Under the pieces are notes generated by a model that saw only the letters and a program-made list of their open reading frames with translations, searched no databases and had not been told where the DNA came from. A stretch of 64,000 bases of DNA from Streptomyces sp. CB00316 (GTDB lineage Bacteria > Actinomycetota > Actinomycetes > Streptomycetales > Streptomycetaceae). Each line of letters begins with the position of its first letter. Within the stretch, counting starts at the first letter, position 1. Both the position numbers and the translations under genes were made by a program. Below, piece by piece: positions 54,014 through 61,974 of this stretch. The DNA is taken from assembly GCF_001905595.1 (NCBI RefSeq), contig NZ_LIXI01000013.1, forward strand, positions 109,197-173,196, read 5' to 3'.

Positions 54014-56227
54014 GTGGAGAACGAGACCCACTACGCCGAGGCCGTTATCGACAACGGAACCTTCGGCACCCGCACCATCCGCTTCGAGACGGGCCGCCTG
54101 GCCAAGCAGGCCGCCGGCTCCGCCGTCGCGTACCTGGACGACGACACCATGGTGCTGTCGGCCACCACCGCTTCCAAGCGGCCCAAGGAGAACCTCGACT
54201 TCTTCCCCCTCACGGTGGACGTCGAGGAGCGGCAGTACGCGGCCGGCAAGATCCCCGGCTCCTTCTTCCGTCGTGAGGGCCGGCCCTCCGAGGACGCGAT
54301 CCTCACCTGCCGCCTGATCGACCGCCCGCTGCGCCCCTCCTTCAAGAAGGGCCTGCGCAACGAGATCCAGATCGTCGAGACGATCATGGCGCTCAACCCC
54401 GACCACCTGTACGACGTGGTCGCGATCAATGCCGCCTCCTGCTCCACGATCCTGGCGGGCCTGCCCTTCTCCGGCCCGATCGGCGCCACCCGCGTCGCCC
54501 TGATCAAGGGCCAGTGGGTCGCGTTCCCGACGCACACCGAGCTCGAGGACGCCGTCTTCGACATGGTCGTCGCCGGTCGCGTCCTGGAGGACGGCGACGT
54601 CGCGATCATGATGGTCGAGGCCGAGGCCACCGAGAAGACCATCCAGCTCGTCAAGGACGGCGCCGAGGCTCCCACCGAGGAGATCGTCGCCGCCGGTCTG
54701 GACGCCGCGAAGCCCTTCATCAAGGCGCTCTGCAAGGCCCAGTCGGACCTCGCCTCCAAGGCCGCCAAGCCGGTCGGTGAGTTCCCGGTCTTCCTGGACT
54801 ACCAGGACGACGTCTTCGAGGCGCTCGCCAAGGCCGTCACCTCCGAGCTGACGCAGGCGCTCACCATCGCCGGCAAGCAGGACCGCGAGGCCGAGCTGGA
54901 CCGCGTCAAGGAGATCGCCGCCGAGAAGCTCCTCCCGGCCTTCGAGGGCCGCGAGAAGGAGATCTCCGCCGCGTACCGCGCGCTGACCAAGAAGCTGGTC
55001 CGCGAGCGCGTCATCAAGGACAAGGTCCGCATCGACGGCCGTGGCGTCACGGACATCCGTACGCTGGCCGCCGAGGTCGAGGCCATCCCGCGCGTGCACG
55101 GCTCGGCGCTGTTCGAGCGGGGCGAGACCCAGATCCTGGGCGTCACCACCCTCAACATGCTCCGCATGGAGCAGATGCTGGACACCCTCTCCCCGGTGAC
55201 CCGCAAGCGCTACATGCACAACTACAACTTCCCGCCGTACTCCGTCGGCGAGACCGGCCGCGTGGGCTCGCCCAAGCGCCGCGAGATCGGCCACGGAGCG
55301 CTCGCCGAGCGCGCCATCGTGCCGGTGCTGCCCTCGCGCGAGGAGTTCCCCTACGCGATCCGCCAGGTCTCCGAGGCGCTGGGCTCCAACGGCTCGACGT
55401 CCATGGGCTCGGTCTGCGCCTCCACCATGTCCCTGCTGAACGCCGGTGTGCCCCTCAAGGCCGCCGTCGCCGGTATCGCCATGGGCCTGATCTCGCAGGA
55501 GATCGACGGCAAGACCCACTACGTCGCCCTCACCGACATCCTCGGTGCGGAGGACGCCTTCGGCGACATGGACTTCAAGGTCGCCGGTACGAAGCAGTTC
55601 GTGACCGCGCTCCAGCTCGACACCAAGCTCGACGGCATCCCCGCCTCGGTCCTGGCCGCCGCGCTGAAGCAGGCCCGTGACGCGCGTCTGCACATCCTGG
55701 ACGTCATGAACGAGGCCATCGACGTCCCGGACGAGATGTCCCCGAACGCCCCGCGGATCATCACCGTCAAGATCCCCGTGGACAAGATCGGTGAGGTCAT
55801 CGGCCCCAAGGGCAAGATGATCAACCAGATCCAGGAGGACACCGGCGCCGACATCACGATCGAGGACGACGGCACCATCTACATCGGTGCCCAGCAGGGT
55901 TCGCAGGCCGAGGCCGCCCGCGCCACGATCAACGCGATCGCCAACCCGACCATGCCGGAGGTCGGCGAGCGCTACCTGGGTACGGTCGTCAAGACGACCA
56001 CCTTCGGCGCGTTCGTCTCGCTCATGCCGGGTAGGGACGGCCTGCTGCACATCTCGCAGATCCGCAAGCTCGCCGGTGGCAAGCGCGTGGAGAACGTCGA
56101 GGACGTGCTCGGCATCGGCGCCAAGGTACAGGTCGAGATCGCCGAGATCGACTCCCGCGGCAAGCTCTCCCTCATCCCCGTCATCGAGGGTGAAGAGGAC
56201 GAGACGAAGGACGACACCGACAAGTGA
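54014..56227 (+). CDS. pnp: Polynucleotide phosphorylase
   Basis: The 737-residue enzyme degrades RNA 3' to 5' with phosphate and, in Streptomyces, also adds 3' tails. Two RNase PH-like domains are visible (FETGRLAKQAAGSAV; GRGVTDIRTLAAEVE with GSALFERGETQILGV, both in part), separated by a helical domain. A KH domain (IGEVIGPKGKMINQI) and an S1 domain (GTVVKTTTFGAFVSLMPGRDGLLHIS, in part) end the protein. The GTG at 54014 (VENETHYAE) is used because it matches the Streptomyces protein start and has GGAG nine bases upstream; the ATG at 53999 lacks a ribosome site. The stop overlaps the M16 gene. Confidence 0.97.
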   Translation: MENETHYAEAVIDNGTFGTRTIRFETGRLAKQAAGSAVAYLDDDTMVLSATTASKRPKENLDFFPLTVDVEERQYAAGKIPGSFFRREGRPSEDAILTCRLIDRPLRPSFKKGLRNEIQIVETIMALNPDHLYDVVAINAASCSTILAGLPFSGPIGATRVALIKGQWVAFPTHTELEDAVFDMVVAGRVLEDGDVAIMMVEAEATEKTIQLVKDGAEAPTEEIVAAGLDAAKPFIKALCKAQSDLASKAAKPVGEFPVFLDYQDDVFEALAKAVTSELTQALTIAGKQDREAELDRVKEIAAEKLLPAFEGREKEISAAYRALTKKLVRERVIKDKVRIDGRGVTDIRTLAAEVEAIPRVHGSALFERGETQILGVTTLNMLRMEQMLDTLSPVTRKRYMHNYNFPPYSVGETGRVGSPKRREIGHGALAERAIVPVLPSREEFPYAIRQVSEALGSNGSTSMGSVCASTMSLLNAGVPLKAAVAGIAMGLISQEIDGKTHYVALTDILGAEDAFGDMDFKVAGTKQFVTALQLDTKLDGIPASVLAAALKQARDARLHILDVMNEAIDVPDEMSPNAPRIITVKIPVDKIGEVIGPKGKMINQIQEDTGADITIEDDGTIYIGAQQGSQAEAARATINAIANPTMPEVGERYLGTVVKTTTFGAFVSLMPGRDGLLHISQIRKLAGGKRVENVEDVLGIGAKVQVEIAEIDSRGKLSLIPVIEGEEDETKDDTDK

Positions 56228-57603
56228 CGTCCCGTAGTTCCGCGACGACGGCCCGCCCCTCTTCGGAGGGGCGGGCCGTCGCCCGTACCCAAACGCTTCT
56301 CAAGGGCACAGGCGGCATCGGCACCGTCCGCCGCACCGTCCTCCCCGGCGGTCTGCGGATCGTCACCGAGGCCCTGCCCTCCGTCCGGTCCGCCACCTTC
56401 GGCATCTGGGCCAACGTCGGTTCACGCGACGAGACGCCCACCTTGAACGGCGCGACCCACTACCTCGAACACCTCCTCTTCAAGGGCACCGCGAAGCGCA
56501 CCGCCCTCGACATCTCCTCCGCCATCGACGCGGTCGGCGGAGAGATGAACGCCTTCACGGCGAAGGAGTACACCTGCTACTACGCGCGGGTCCTCGACAC
56601 CGACCTGCCGCTGGCCATCGACGTGGTCTGCGACATGCTGACCGGCTCGCTGATCGCCCCCGAGGACGTCGACGCCGAGCGCGGCGTCATCCTCGAAGAG
56701 ATCGCGATGACCGAGGACGACCCGGGCGACTGCGTGCACGACCTGTTCGCGCACACGATGCTCGGCGACACCCCCCTCGGCCGCCCCGTCCTCGGCACCG
56801 TCGACACGATCAACGCGCTGAACCGCGGCCAGATCGCCCGCTTCTACAAGAAGCACTACGACCCCACGCATCTGGTCGTCGCCGCCGCCGGCAACGTCGA
56901 CCACGCCACGGTCGTACGCCAGGTCCGCAAGGCCTTCGAGAAGGCCGGCGCCCTCTCCCGGACGGACGCCGTTCCCACGGCGCCCCGCGAGGGCTCCCGC
57001 ACCCTGCGCACCGCCGGAAAGGTCGAGCTGCTGAACCGCAAGACCGAGCAGGCCCACGTGGTCCTCGGCATGCCCGGCCTCGCCCGCACCGACGACCGCC
57101 GCTGGGCGCTCGGCGTCCTCAACACCGCCCTCGGCGGCGGCATGAGCTCGCGTCTCTTCCAGGAGGTACGGGAGAAGCGCGGCCTGGCCTACAGCGTGTA
57201 CTCGTACACCTCGGGCTTCGCCGACTGCGGCCTCTTCGGCGTCTACGCGGGCTGCCGGCCCAGCCAGGTCCACGACGTCCTGAAGATCTGCCGCGACGAG
57301 CTGGACCGGGTCGCCACCCACGGCCTGGACGACGACGAGATCACCCGCGCCATCGGCCAGCTCTCCGGCTCCACCGTCCTCGGCCTGGAGGACACCGGCG
57401 CGCTGATGAACCGGATCGGCAAGAGTGAGCTGTGCTGGGGCGAGCAGATGTCGGTCGACGACATGCTGGCCCGTATCGCGGAGGTCACCCCCGACGACGT
57501 ACGGGAGGTGGCGGGCGAGCTCCTCACCCACCGCCCCTCGCTCTCGGTCATCGGCCCGCTCAAGGACAAGCAGGCGGACCGTCTCCACGAAGCGGTCTCC
57601 TAA
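56224..57603 (+). CDS. M16-family zinc metallopeptidase
   Basis: A 459-residue peptidase with the inverted zinc motif HxxEH as His79-Tyr-Leu-Glu82-His83 in ATHYLEHLLFKG, the distal Glu in the following helix, and the second M16 half from about residue 220. It belongs with the mitochondrial-processing/YmxG-like peptidases whose genes commonly follow pnp. The GTG at 56224 overlaps the pnp stop (GTGA). No better start exists downstream, although the first 20 codons contain a strong hairpin. No signal peptide is present, so it is probably cytosolic. Confidence 0.92.
   Translation: MTSRSSATTARPSSEGRAVARTQTLLKGTGGIGTVRRTVLPGGLRIVTEALPSVRSATFGIWANVGSRDETPTLNGATHYLEHLLFKGTAKRTALDISSAIDAVGGEMNAFTAKEYTCYYARVLDTDLPLAIDVVCDMLTGSLIAPEDVDAERGVILEEIAMTEDDPGDCVHDLFAHTMLGDTPLGRPVLGTVDTINALNRGQIARFYKKHYDPTHLVVAAAGNVDHATVVRQVRKAFEKAGALSRTDAVPTAPREGSRTLRTAGKVELLNRKTEQAHVVLGMPGLARTDDRRWALGVLNTALGGGMSSRLFQEVREKRGLAYSVYSYTSGFADCGLFGVYAGCRPSQVHDVLKICRDELDRVATHGLDDDEITRAIGQLSGSTVLGLEDTGALMNRIGKSELCWGEQMSVDDMLARIAEVTPDDVREVAGELLTHRPSLSVIGPLKDKQADRLHEAVS
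56247..56280 (+). terminator. UUCG-capped hairpin at the pnp/M16 peptidase junction
   Basis: GACGGCCCGCCCCTC (56247-56261) pairs perfectly with GAGGGGCGGGCCGTC (56266-56280) around TTCG. It is terminator-like but lies inside codons 8-19 of the peptidase gene. Confidence 0.65.
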
Positions 57604-57628
57604 TCCCTTAATCCCTTAAGGAATCAAG

Positions 57629-58381
57629 ATGAGCAAGCTGCGCGTAGCCGTTCTCGGTGCTCAGGGCCGGATCGGCTCCGAGGCCGTACGAGCCGTCGAG
57701 GCCGCCGACGACCTGGAGCTGGTGGCGGCCCTGGGCCGGGGCGACAAGCTGGAGGCCCTCGCCGAGGCGGGCGCCCAGGTCGCCGTCGAGCTGACCACCC
57801 CCGCATCGGTGATGGGTAACCTCGACTTCTGCGTCCGGCACGGCATCCACGCCGTCGTCGGCACCACGGGCTGGACCGACGAACGGCTCGCGCAGCTGAC
57901 CGCCTGGCTGGAGAACTCCCCGGAGACCGGTGTCCTGATCGCCCCGAACTTCTCCATCGGCGCGGTCCTGACCATGAAGTTCGCGGAGCAGGCCGCCCGC
58001 TACTTCGAATCGGTCGAGGTCGTCGAGCTCCACCACCCGAACAAGGTCGACGCCCCCTCCGGCACCGCCACCCGCACCGCCCAGCTCATCGCGGCGGCCC
58101 GCGCCAGGGCGGGCAGCGCGCCGCAGCCGGACGCCACCACGACCGCCCTGGACGGCGCGCGCGGCGCGGACATCGACGGCGTCCCGGTCCACGCGATCCG
58201 CCTCCGCGGACTGCTGGCCCACCAGGAAGTGCTGCTCGGCGGCGAGGGCGAGACCCTCACCATCCGCCACGACTCCCTCCACCACAGCAGCTTCATGCCG
58301 GGCATCCTGCTCGGCGCCCGCCGCGTGGTGACCACTCCCGGCCTCACGTTCGGCCTGGAACACTTCCTCGACCTGAACTGA
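57629..58381 (+). CDS. dapB: 4-hydroxy-tetrahydrodipicolinate reductase
   Basis: The 250-residue DapB reduces the product of DapA in lysine and diaminopimelate synthesis with NAD(P)H. The nucleotide-binding GAQGRIG is at residues 10-16. ELHHPNKVDAPSGTATRTA carries the substrate loop with the conserved His-His and K-x-D-x-P-S-G-T, and HHSSFMPG lies near the end. The ATG at 57629 follows AAGGAATC. The dapA gene lies 2.5 kb downstream in the same direction. Confidence 0.96.
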   Translation: MSKLRVAVLGAQGRIGSEAVRAVEAADDLELVAALGRGDKLEALAEAGAQVAVELTTPASVMGNLDFCVRHGIHAVVGTTGWTDERLAQLTAWLENSPETGVLIAPNFSIGAVLTMKFAEQAARYFESVEVVELHHPNKVDAPSGTATRTAQLIAAARARAGSAPQPDATTTALDGARGADIDGVPVHAIRLRGLLAHQEVLLGGEGETLTIRHDSLHHSSFMPGILLGARRVVTTPGLTFGLEHFLDLN

Positions 58382-58392
58382 CTGAGCCCACC

Positions 58393-58857
58393 ATGCGCGC
58401 AAAGATCACCTACTTTGTCACGGCCGCCGTCCTGGTCTTCTACTTCGTCCTGGTCGGCAGCCGCGGACTGATGCTCATCCGCCACGGCACGCTGCTCACG
58501 GTCACGTTCGGCGTCGCCGTGCTGATCCTGCCGGTGATCGGGATCTGGTTCCTCTGGAAGAACACCCAGTTCGTCCGCCGTGCCAACGCGCTCGCCGCCG
58601 AGCTGGACGCCGAGGGCGGCCTCCCGGTCGACGACCTGCTCCGCACGCCGTCCGGCCGCATCGACCGGGACGCCGCCGACGCGGTCTTCACCCGGCGCCG
58701 CGAGGAGACGGAGGAGGCCCCGGACGACTGGCGCGCCTGGTTCCGGCTGGCGGTGGCCTACCAGGACGCGAGGGACACCCCAAGGGCCCGCAAGGCCATG
58801 CAGAGGGCGATCGCCCTGCGCGCCGGCAGGCCCCGGTCCAGCCCGTCCGGCGTTTGA
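58393..58857 (+). CDS. Small membrane protein with a TPR-like tail
   Basis: A 154-residue protein with two N-terminal membrane helices (about residues 6-24 and 34-54). A charged cytoplasmic region follows, ending in an Arg/Ala helix pair (DDWRAWFRLAVAYQDARDTPRARKAMQRAI, in part) that reads like one TPR unit. The ATG at 58393 lies 11 bases after dapB, so it is likely cotranscribed. A hairpin follows. Function is unknown. Confidence 0.82.
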   Translation: MRAKITYFVTAAVLVFYFVLVGSRGLMLIRHGTLLTVTFGVAVLILPVIGIWFLWKNTQFVRRANALAAELDAEGGLPVDDLLRTPSGRIDRDAADAVFTRRREETEEAPDDWRAWFRLAVAYQDARDTPRARKAMQRAIALRAGRPRSSPSGV

Positions 58858-58879
58858 GGTCGTCTTTCACGCGGTACGC

Positions 58880-58918
58880 GGATGAGCCCGGGACCGACCA
58901 ACGGCCCCGGGCTCATCC
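58880..58918. terminator. Hairpin between converging genes
   Basis: GGATGAGCCCGGG (58880-58892) pairs perfectly with CCCGGGCTCATCC (58906-58918). Confidence 0.85.
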
Positions 58919-58937
58919 ATGTACACGCCGGCACGGC

Positions 58938-59489
58938 TCACCCGTGCCGATACTCATCCGCCCAAGCCTCCACCGCATCCGTGGCCCGCTCGAACGCCTC
59001 CTTGCGCCCGAGGAAGTCCGCGTTGTGGTCGGAGGCCAGTGGCGGCAGCGTCTCCCCGTTCTGCCGGGCCACGATCAGCGCCTGGCCCTGCACCGTACGG
59101 GGCAGCCCCAGCCACTTGACGGGCTGCTGGACGGTACGGACGGAGGCGGTGGCCCCCCACGGCACCGTGGTGGTCCGGAAGAACCCCACGCGCCGCACAC
59201 CGTGCCGGCTCACCCAGGCGCCGACCCGCAGGAGCCGCAGCGCGGCACCGATCAGCGCGCCGGCGAGCAGCAGACAGACCAGGGCCCCGGAGGGCGCTCC
59301 GGTGAAAGCGATGATCATCGCCGCGAGCAGAACGAACGAGGCCAGCAAGAGCTGGCCGGCCGCCGCCGCGACCCGCCACGGGCCGGGGCGGTAGGGCCGC
59401 CGCCAGCTGTCGTGGTCGTCGAACGGCAGCGCAACGTCCTCCGCGCTCGCATCGAATGCGCGGTCGGCCGTCAGAAAGGGCAGGGGCAC
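58938..59489 (-). CDS. Membrane protein with PH-like domain
   Basis: A 183-residue protein. A short N-terminus (DDHDSWRRPYRPGPWRV) precedes two membrane helices (about residues 40-85). The C-terminal region (VSRHGVRRVGFFRTTTVPWGATASVRTVQQPV, in part) has the strand pattern of bacterial PH (YdbS/DUF-type) domains. The GTG at 59489 follows GAGGA. It converges with the small TPR-like gene and is near thyX. Function is unknown. Confidence 0.8.
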   Translation of the reverse strand: MPLPFLTADRAFDASAEDVALPFDDHDSWRRPYRPGPWRVAAAAGQLLLASFVLLAAMIIAFTGAPSGALVCLLLAGALIGAALRLLRVGAWVSRHGVRRVGFFRTTTVPWGATASVRTVQQPVKWLGLPRTVQGQALIVARQNGETLPPLASDHNADFLGRKEAFERATDAVEAWADEYRHG

Positions 59490-59607
59490 GACTCATCCTC
59501 ACTCACAAGCACGCTCGATTGCTGTGCCCGGTGAGGCTACCGAGGCCGCCCCCGCACAGACCACCCCAGGGGGTCCGTACGAGTAGTTCAGCGGCCCCGG
59601 GACGTAC

Positions 59608-59847
59608 TCAGCGGCCCTGCGACGCCTCGGACTGCTTGCCGTGCGAGGCGGACTGTCCGGAGTCGAGCGCCGGAAGACCCAGCAGCAGCGACCCCACGAG
59701 TCCGGCGACCACGGTCAGCCCGACGAGGGAACGCCCCAGCAGCTCGGGAACGCTGGCACGGGGGGAGGGAGGGGGAGTGACGTTACTGCGGAATCGGTCG
59801 GCCTCGGCGACGAACGAGAACGGGACGGATTCACGCCGGCGGAACAT
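59608..59847 (-). CDS. Short single-pass membrane protein
   Basis: A 79-residue protein with a basic N-terminus, one membrane helix (SLVGLTVVAGLVGSLLLGLP, about residues 40-59) and a polar tail. The ATG at 59847 follows AAGGAG; a longer frame to 59979 has no ribosome site. It is divergent from thyX. Conserved-looking but without a known family. Confidence 0.72.
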   Translation of the reverse strand: MFRRRESVPFSFVAEADRFRSNVTPPPSPRASVPELLGRSLVGLTVVAGLVGSLLLGLPALDSGQSASHGKQSEASQGR

Positions 59848-60044
59848 GAGGAAACTCTCCTTGATCTCAGTGGCGGGTGCTGCTAATGAGTCAGACGTAC
59901 GACGGGCCGGATCGGTGCCCGAATCGCCGTACTTGTTGGGTGAACTCCACGAACGGCTGCCCGACGCCGCCGCGTGCATGCGTCACCCACCCGGCCCGTA
60001 AAGTGGTCGCCGCCCGAGCGCCGCCCCTGGAAGGACCCCCGCCG

Positions 60045-60782
60045 GTGACCGACACCCCCGAACCCGCAAAGCCCCATTTCCGTAGCGATGTCACCGTTGA
60101 CCTGGTGAAAAGCGCCGCGGGCGACGCGGACGTGCTGTTCGCCGCCCGGGTCTCCACCGCCGGCGAGCAGTCGCTGGAAGAGGTCACCAAGGACCCGGAG
60201 CGGTCCAAGGGGCTGATCAACTACCTCATGCGGGACCGGCACGGCAGCCCGTTCGAGCACAACTCGATGACCTTCTTCATCAGCGCCCCGATCTTCGTGT
60301 TCCGCGAGTTCATGCGGCACCGCGCGGGCTGGTCGTACAACGAGGAATCGGGCCGCTACAGGGAGCTGGAGCCGGTCTTCTACGTCCCCGGAACCTCCCG
60401 CAAGCTCGTCCAGCAGGGCCGCCCGGGCAAGTACGAGTTCGTCGAGGGCACCGAGGAGCAGTACGACCTCACGACCCGCGCCATGGAGGACTCCTACCGG
60501 GCCTCCTACGCGGCCTACCAGGAGATGCTGGCGGAGGGCGTGGCCCGCGAGGTGGCCCGCGCGGTCCTCCCGGTCGGTCTCTTCTCCTCGATGTACGCCA
60601 CGTGCAACGCACGCTCCCTGATGCACTTCCTCGGCCTGCGCACCCAGCACGAGCTGGCGAAGGTCCCGTCCTTCCCGCAGCGCGAGATCGAGATGGTCGG
60701 CGAGGAGATGGAAGCCCACTGGGCGCGGCTCATGCCGCTCACTCATGCGGCCTTCAACAAAAATGGCCGGGTAGCCCCGTAG
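60045..60782 (+). CDS. thyX: Flavin-dependent thymidylate synthase ThyX
   Basis: The 245-residue enzyme makes dTMP from dUMP with FAD and methylenetetrahydrofolate. The signature is RHRAGWSYNEESGRY with Arg91-His92-Arg93 and Ser102, so the spacing is RHR-X8-S, one residue wider than the usual RHR-X7-S. The N-terminal flavin region and the C-terminal SLMHFLGLRTQ are normal. The GTG at 60045 follows AAGGA; the in-frame extension back to 59877 is not homologous. Confidence 0.95.
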   Translation: MTDTPEPAKPHFRSDVTVDLVKSAAGDADVLFAARVSTAGEQSLEEVTKDPERSKGLINYLMRDRHGSPFEHNSMTFFISAPIFVFREFMRHRAGWSYNEESGRYRELEPVFYVPGTSRKLVQQGRPGKYEFVEGTEEQYDLTTRAMEDSYRASYAAYQEMLAEGVAREVARAVLPVGLFSSMYATCNARSLMHFLGLRTQHELAKVPSFPQREIEMVGEEMEAHWARLMPLTHAAFNKNGRVAP

Positions 60783-60934
60783 GCGGTGTCCGTATTGCGG
60801 CGTTTCGAGAAGTTCATCTAGGCTGATCAAACGGACCCGGCACTGCCTGAACCCCCGAGCAGGCGGTGCCGGGCTCCTCTTCCCCGTCCCCCCGAGAGGG
60901 GACCACGCGCTGAGCAGCGAGTAGCGTGTTACCC

Positions 60935-61834
60935 ATGGCTCCGATCTCCACTCCGCAGACCCCCTTCGGGCGGGTCCTCACCGCTATGGTCACGCCCTTC
61001 ACGGCGGACGGCGCTCTCGACCTCGACGGCGCCCAGCGGCTCGCCGCCCATCTGGTGGACGCAGGCAACGACGGACTGATCGTCAACGGCACCACCGGAG
61101 AGTCCCCGACGACCAGCGACGCGGAGAAGGACCAGCTCGTACGGGCGGTGCTCGAAGCGGTCGGAGACCGGGCGCACGTCGTCGCCGGCATCGGCACCAA
61201 TGACACCCGCCACAGCGTCGACCTGGCCCGCACCGCCGAGCGCACCGGTGCCCACGGGCTCCTCGCCGTCACGCCGTACTACAACAAGCCGCCGCAGGAA
61301 GGCCTCCTGCGCCACTTCACGGCCATCGCCGACTCCACCGGCCTGCCCGTGATGCTGTACGACATCCCCGGCCGCAGCGGGGTCCCGATCGACACCGAGA
61401 CCCTCGTACGGCTGGCCGACCACCCGCGGATCGTCGCCAACAAGGACGCCAAGGGAGACCTGGGCCGCGCCAGCTGGGCCATCGCCCAGTCCGGCCTCGC
61501 CTGGTACTCCGGCGACGACATGCTCAACCTCCCGCTCCTCTCCGTCGGCGCGGTCGGTTTCGTCTCCGTCGTCGGCCACGTGGTCACCCCGGACCTGCGG
61601 GCACTGGTCGAGGCGCACCTGGGCGGCGACGTCCAGAAGGCCACCGAGATCCACCAGAAGCTGCTCCCGGTCTTCACCGGCATGTTCCGCACCCAGGGCG
61701 TGATCACGACCAAGGCCGCTCTGACGCTCCAGGGCCTCCCGGCCGGACCGCTGCGCCTGCCCCTGGTGGAGCTCACCACCCAGGAGACGGCCCAGCTCAA
61801 GATCGACCTGGCCGCCGGCGGGGTACAGCTGTAA
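60935..61834 (+). CDS. dapA: 4-hydroxy-tetrahydrodipicolinate synthase
   Basis: The 299-residue class I aldolase condenses pyruvate with aspartate semialdehyde, entering lysine and diaminopimelate synthesis. The Schiff-base Lys170 lies in IVANKDAKGD. GTTGESPTTSDAEK and TPYYNKPPQEG are family motifs with the catalytic Thr and Tyr. The ATG at 60935 begins MAPISTPQTPFGRV; the earlier GTG at 60926 is only three codons before. It is followed by RNase J after 140 bases, an order seen in other Streptomyces as I remember. Confidence 0.96.
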   Translation: MAPISTPQTPFGRVLTAMVTPFTADGALDLDGAQRLAAHLVDAGNDGLIVNGTTGESPTTSDAEKDQLVRAVLEAVGDRAHVVAGIGTNDTRHSVDLARTAERTGAHGLLAVTPYYNKPPQEGLLRHFTAIADSTGLPVMLYDIPGRSGVPIDTETLVRLADHPRIVANKDAKGDLGRASWAIAQSGLAWYSGDDMLNLPLLSVGAVGFVSVVGHVVTPDLRALVEAHLGGDVQKATEIHQKLLPVFTGMFRTQGVITTKAALTLQGLPAGPLRLPLVELTTQETAQLKIDLAAGGVQL

Positions 61835-61924
61835 CCACAGACTTCACAACTGAATGAAGAGAACGAGCGAGGCACCTCGCGAAGAGCACGACCCCAAGAC
61901 AACAGCAAGTGCACGAATGACATG

Positions 61925-61955
61925 CGCGCCACGTGCCTCAGCGGTACGTGGCGCG
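61925..61955 (+). promoter_or_regulatory. Hairpin in the RNase J leader
   Basis: CGCGCCACGT (61925-61934) pairs perfectly with ACGTGGCGCG (61946-61955) around an 11-base loop, eight bases before AAGGAG and the TTG start of the RNase J gene. It may sequester or mark the translation start. Confidence 0.5.
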
Positions 61956-61974
61956 TGTGGTTAAGGAGAGTCTT

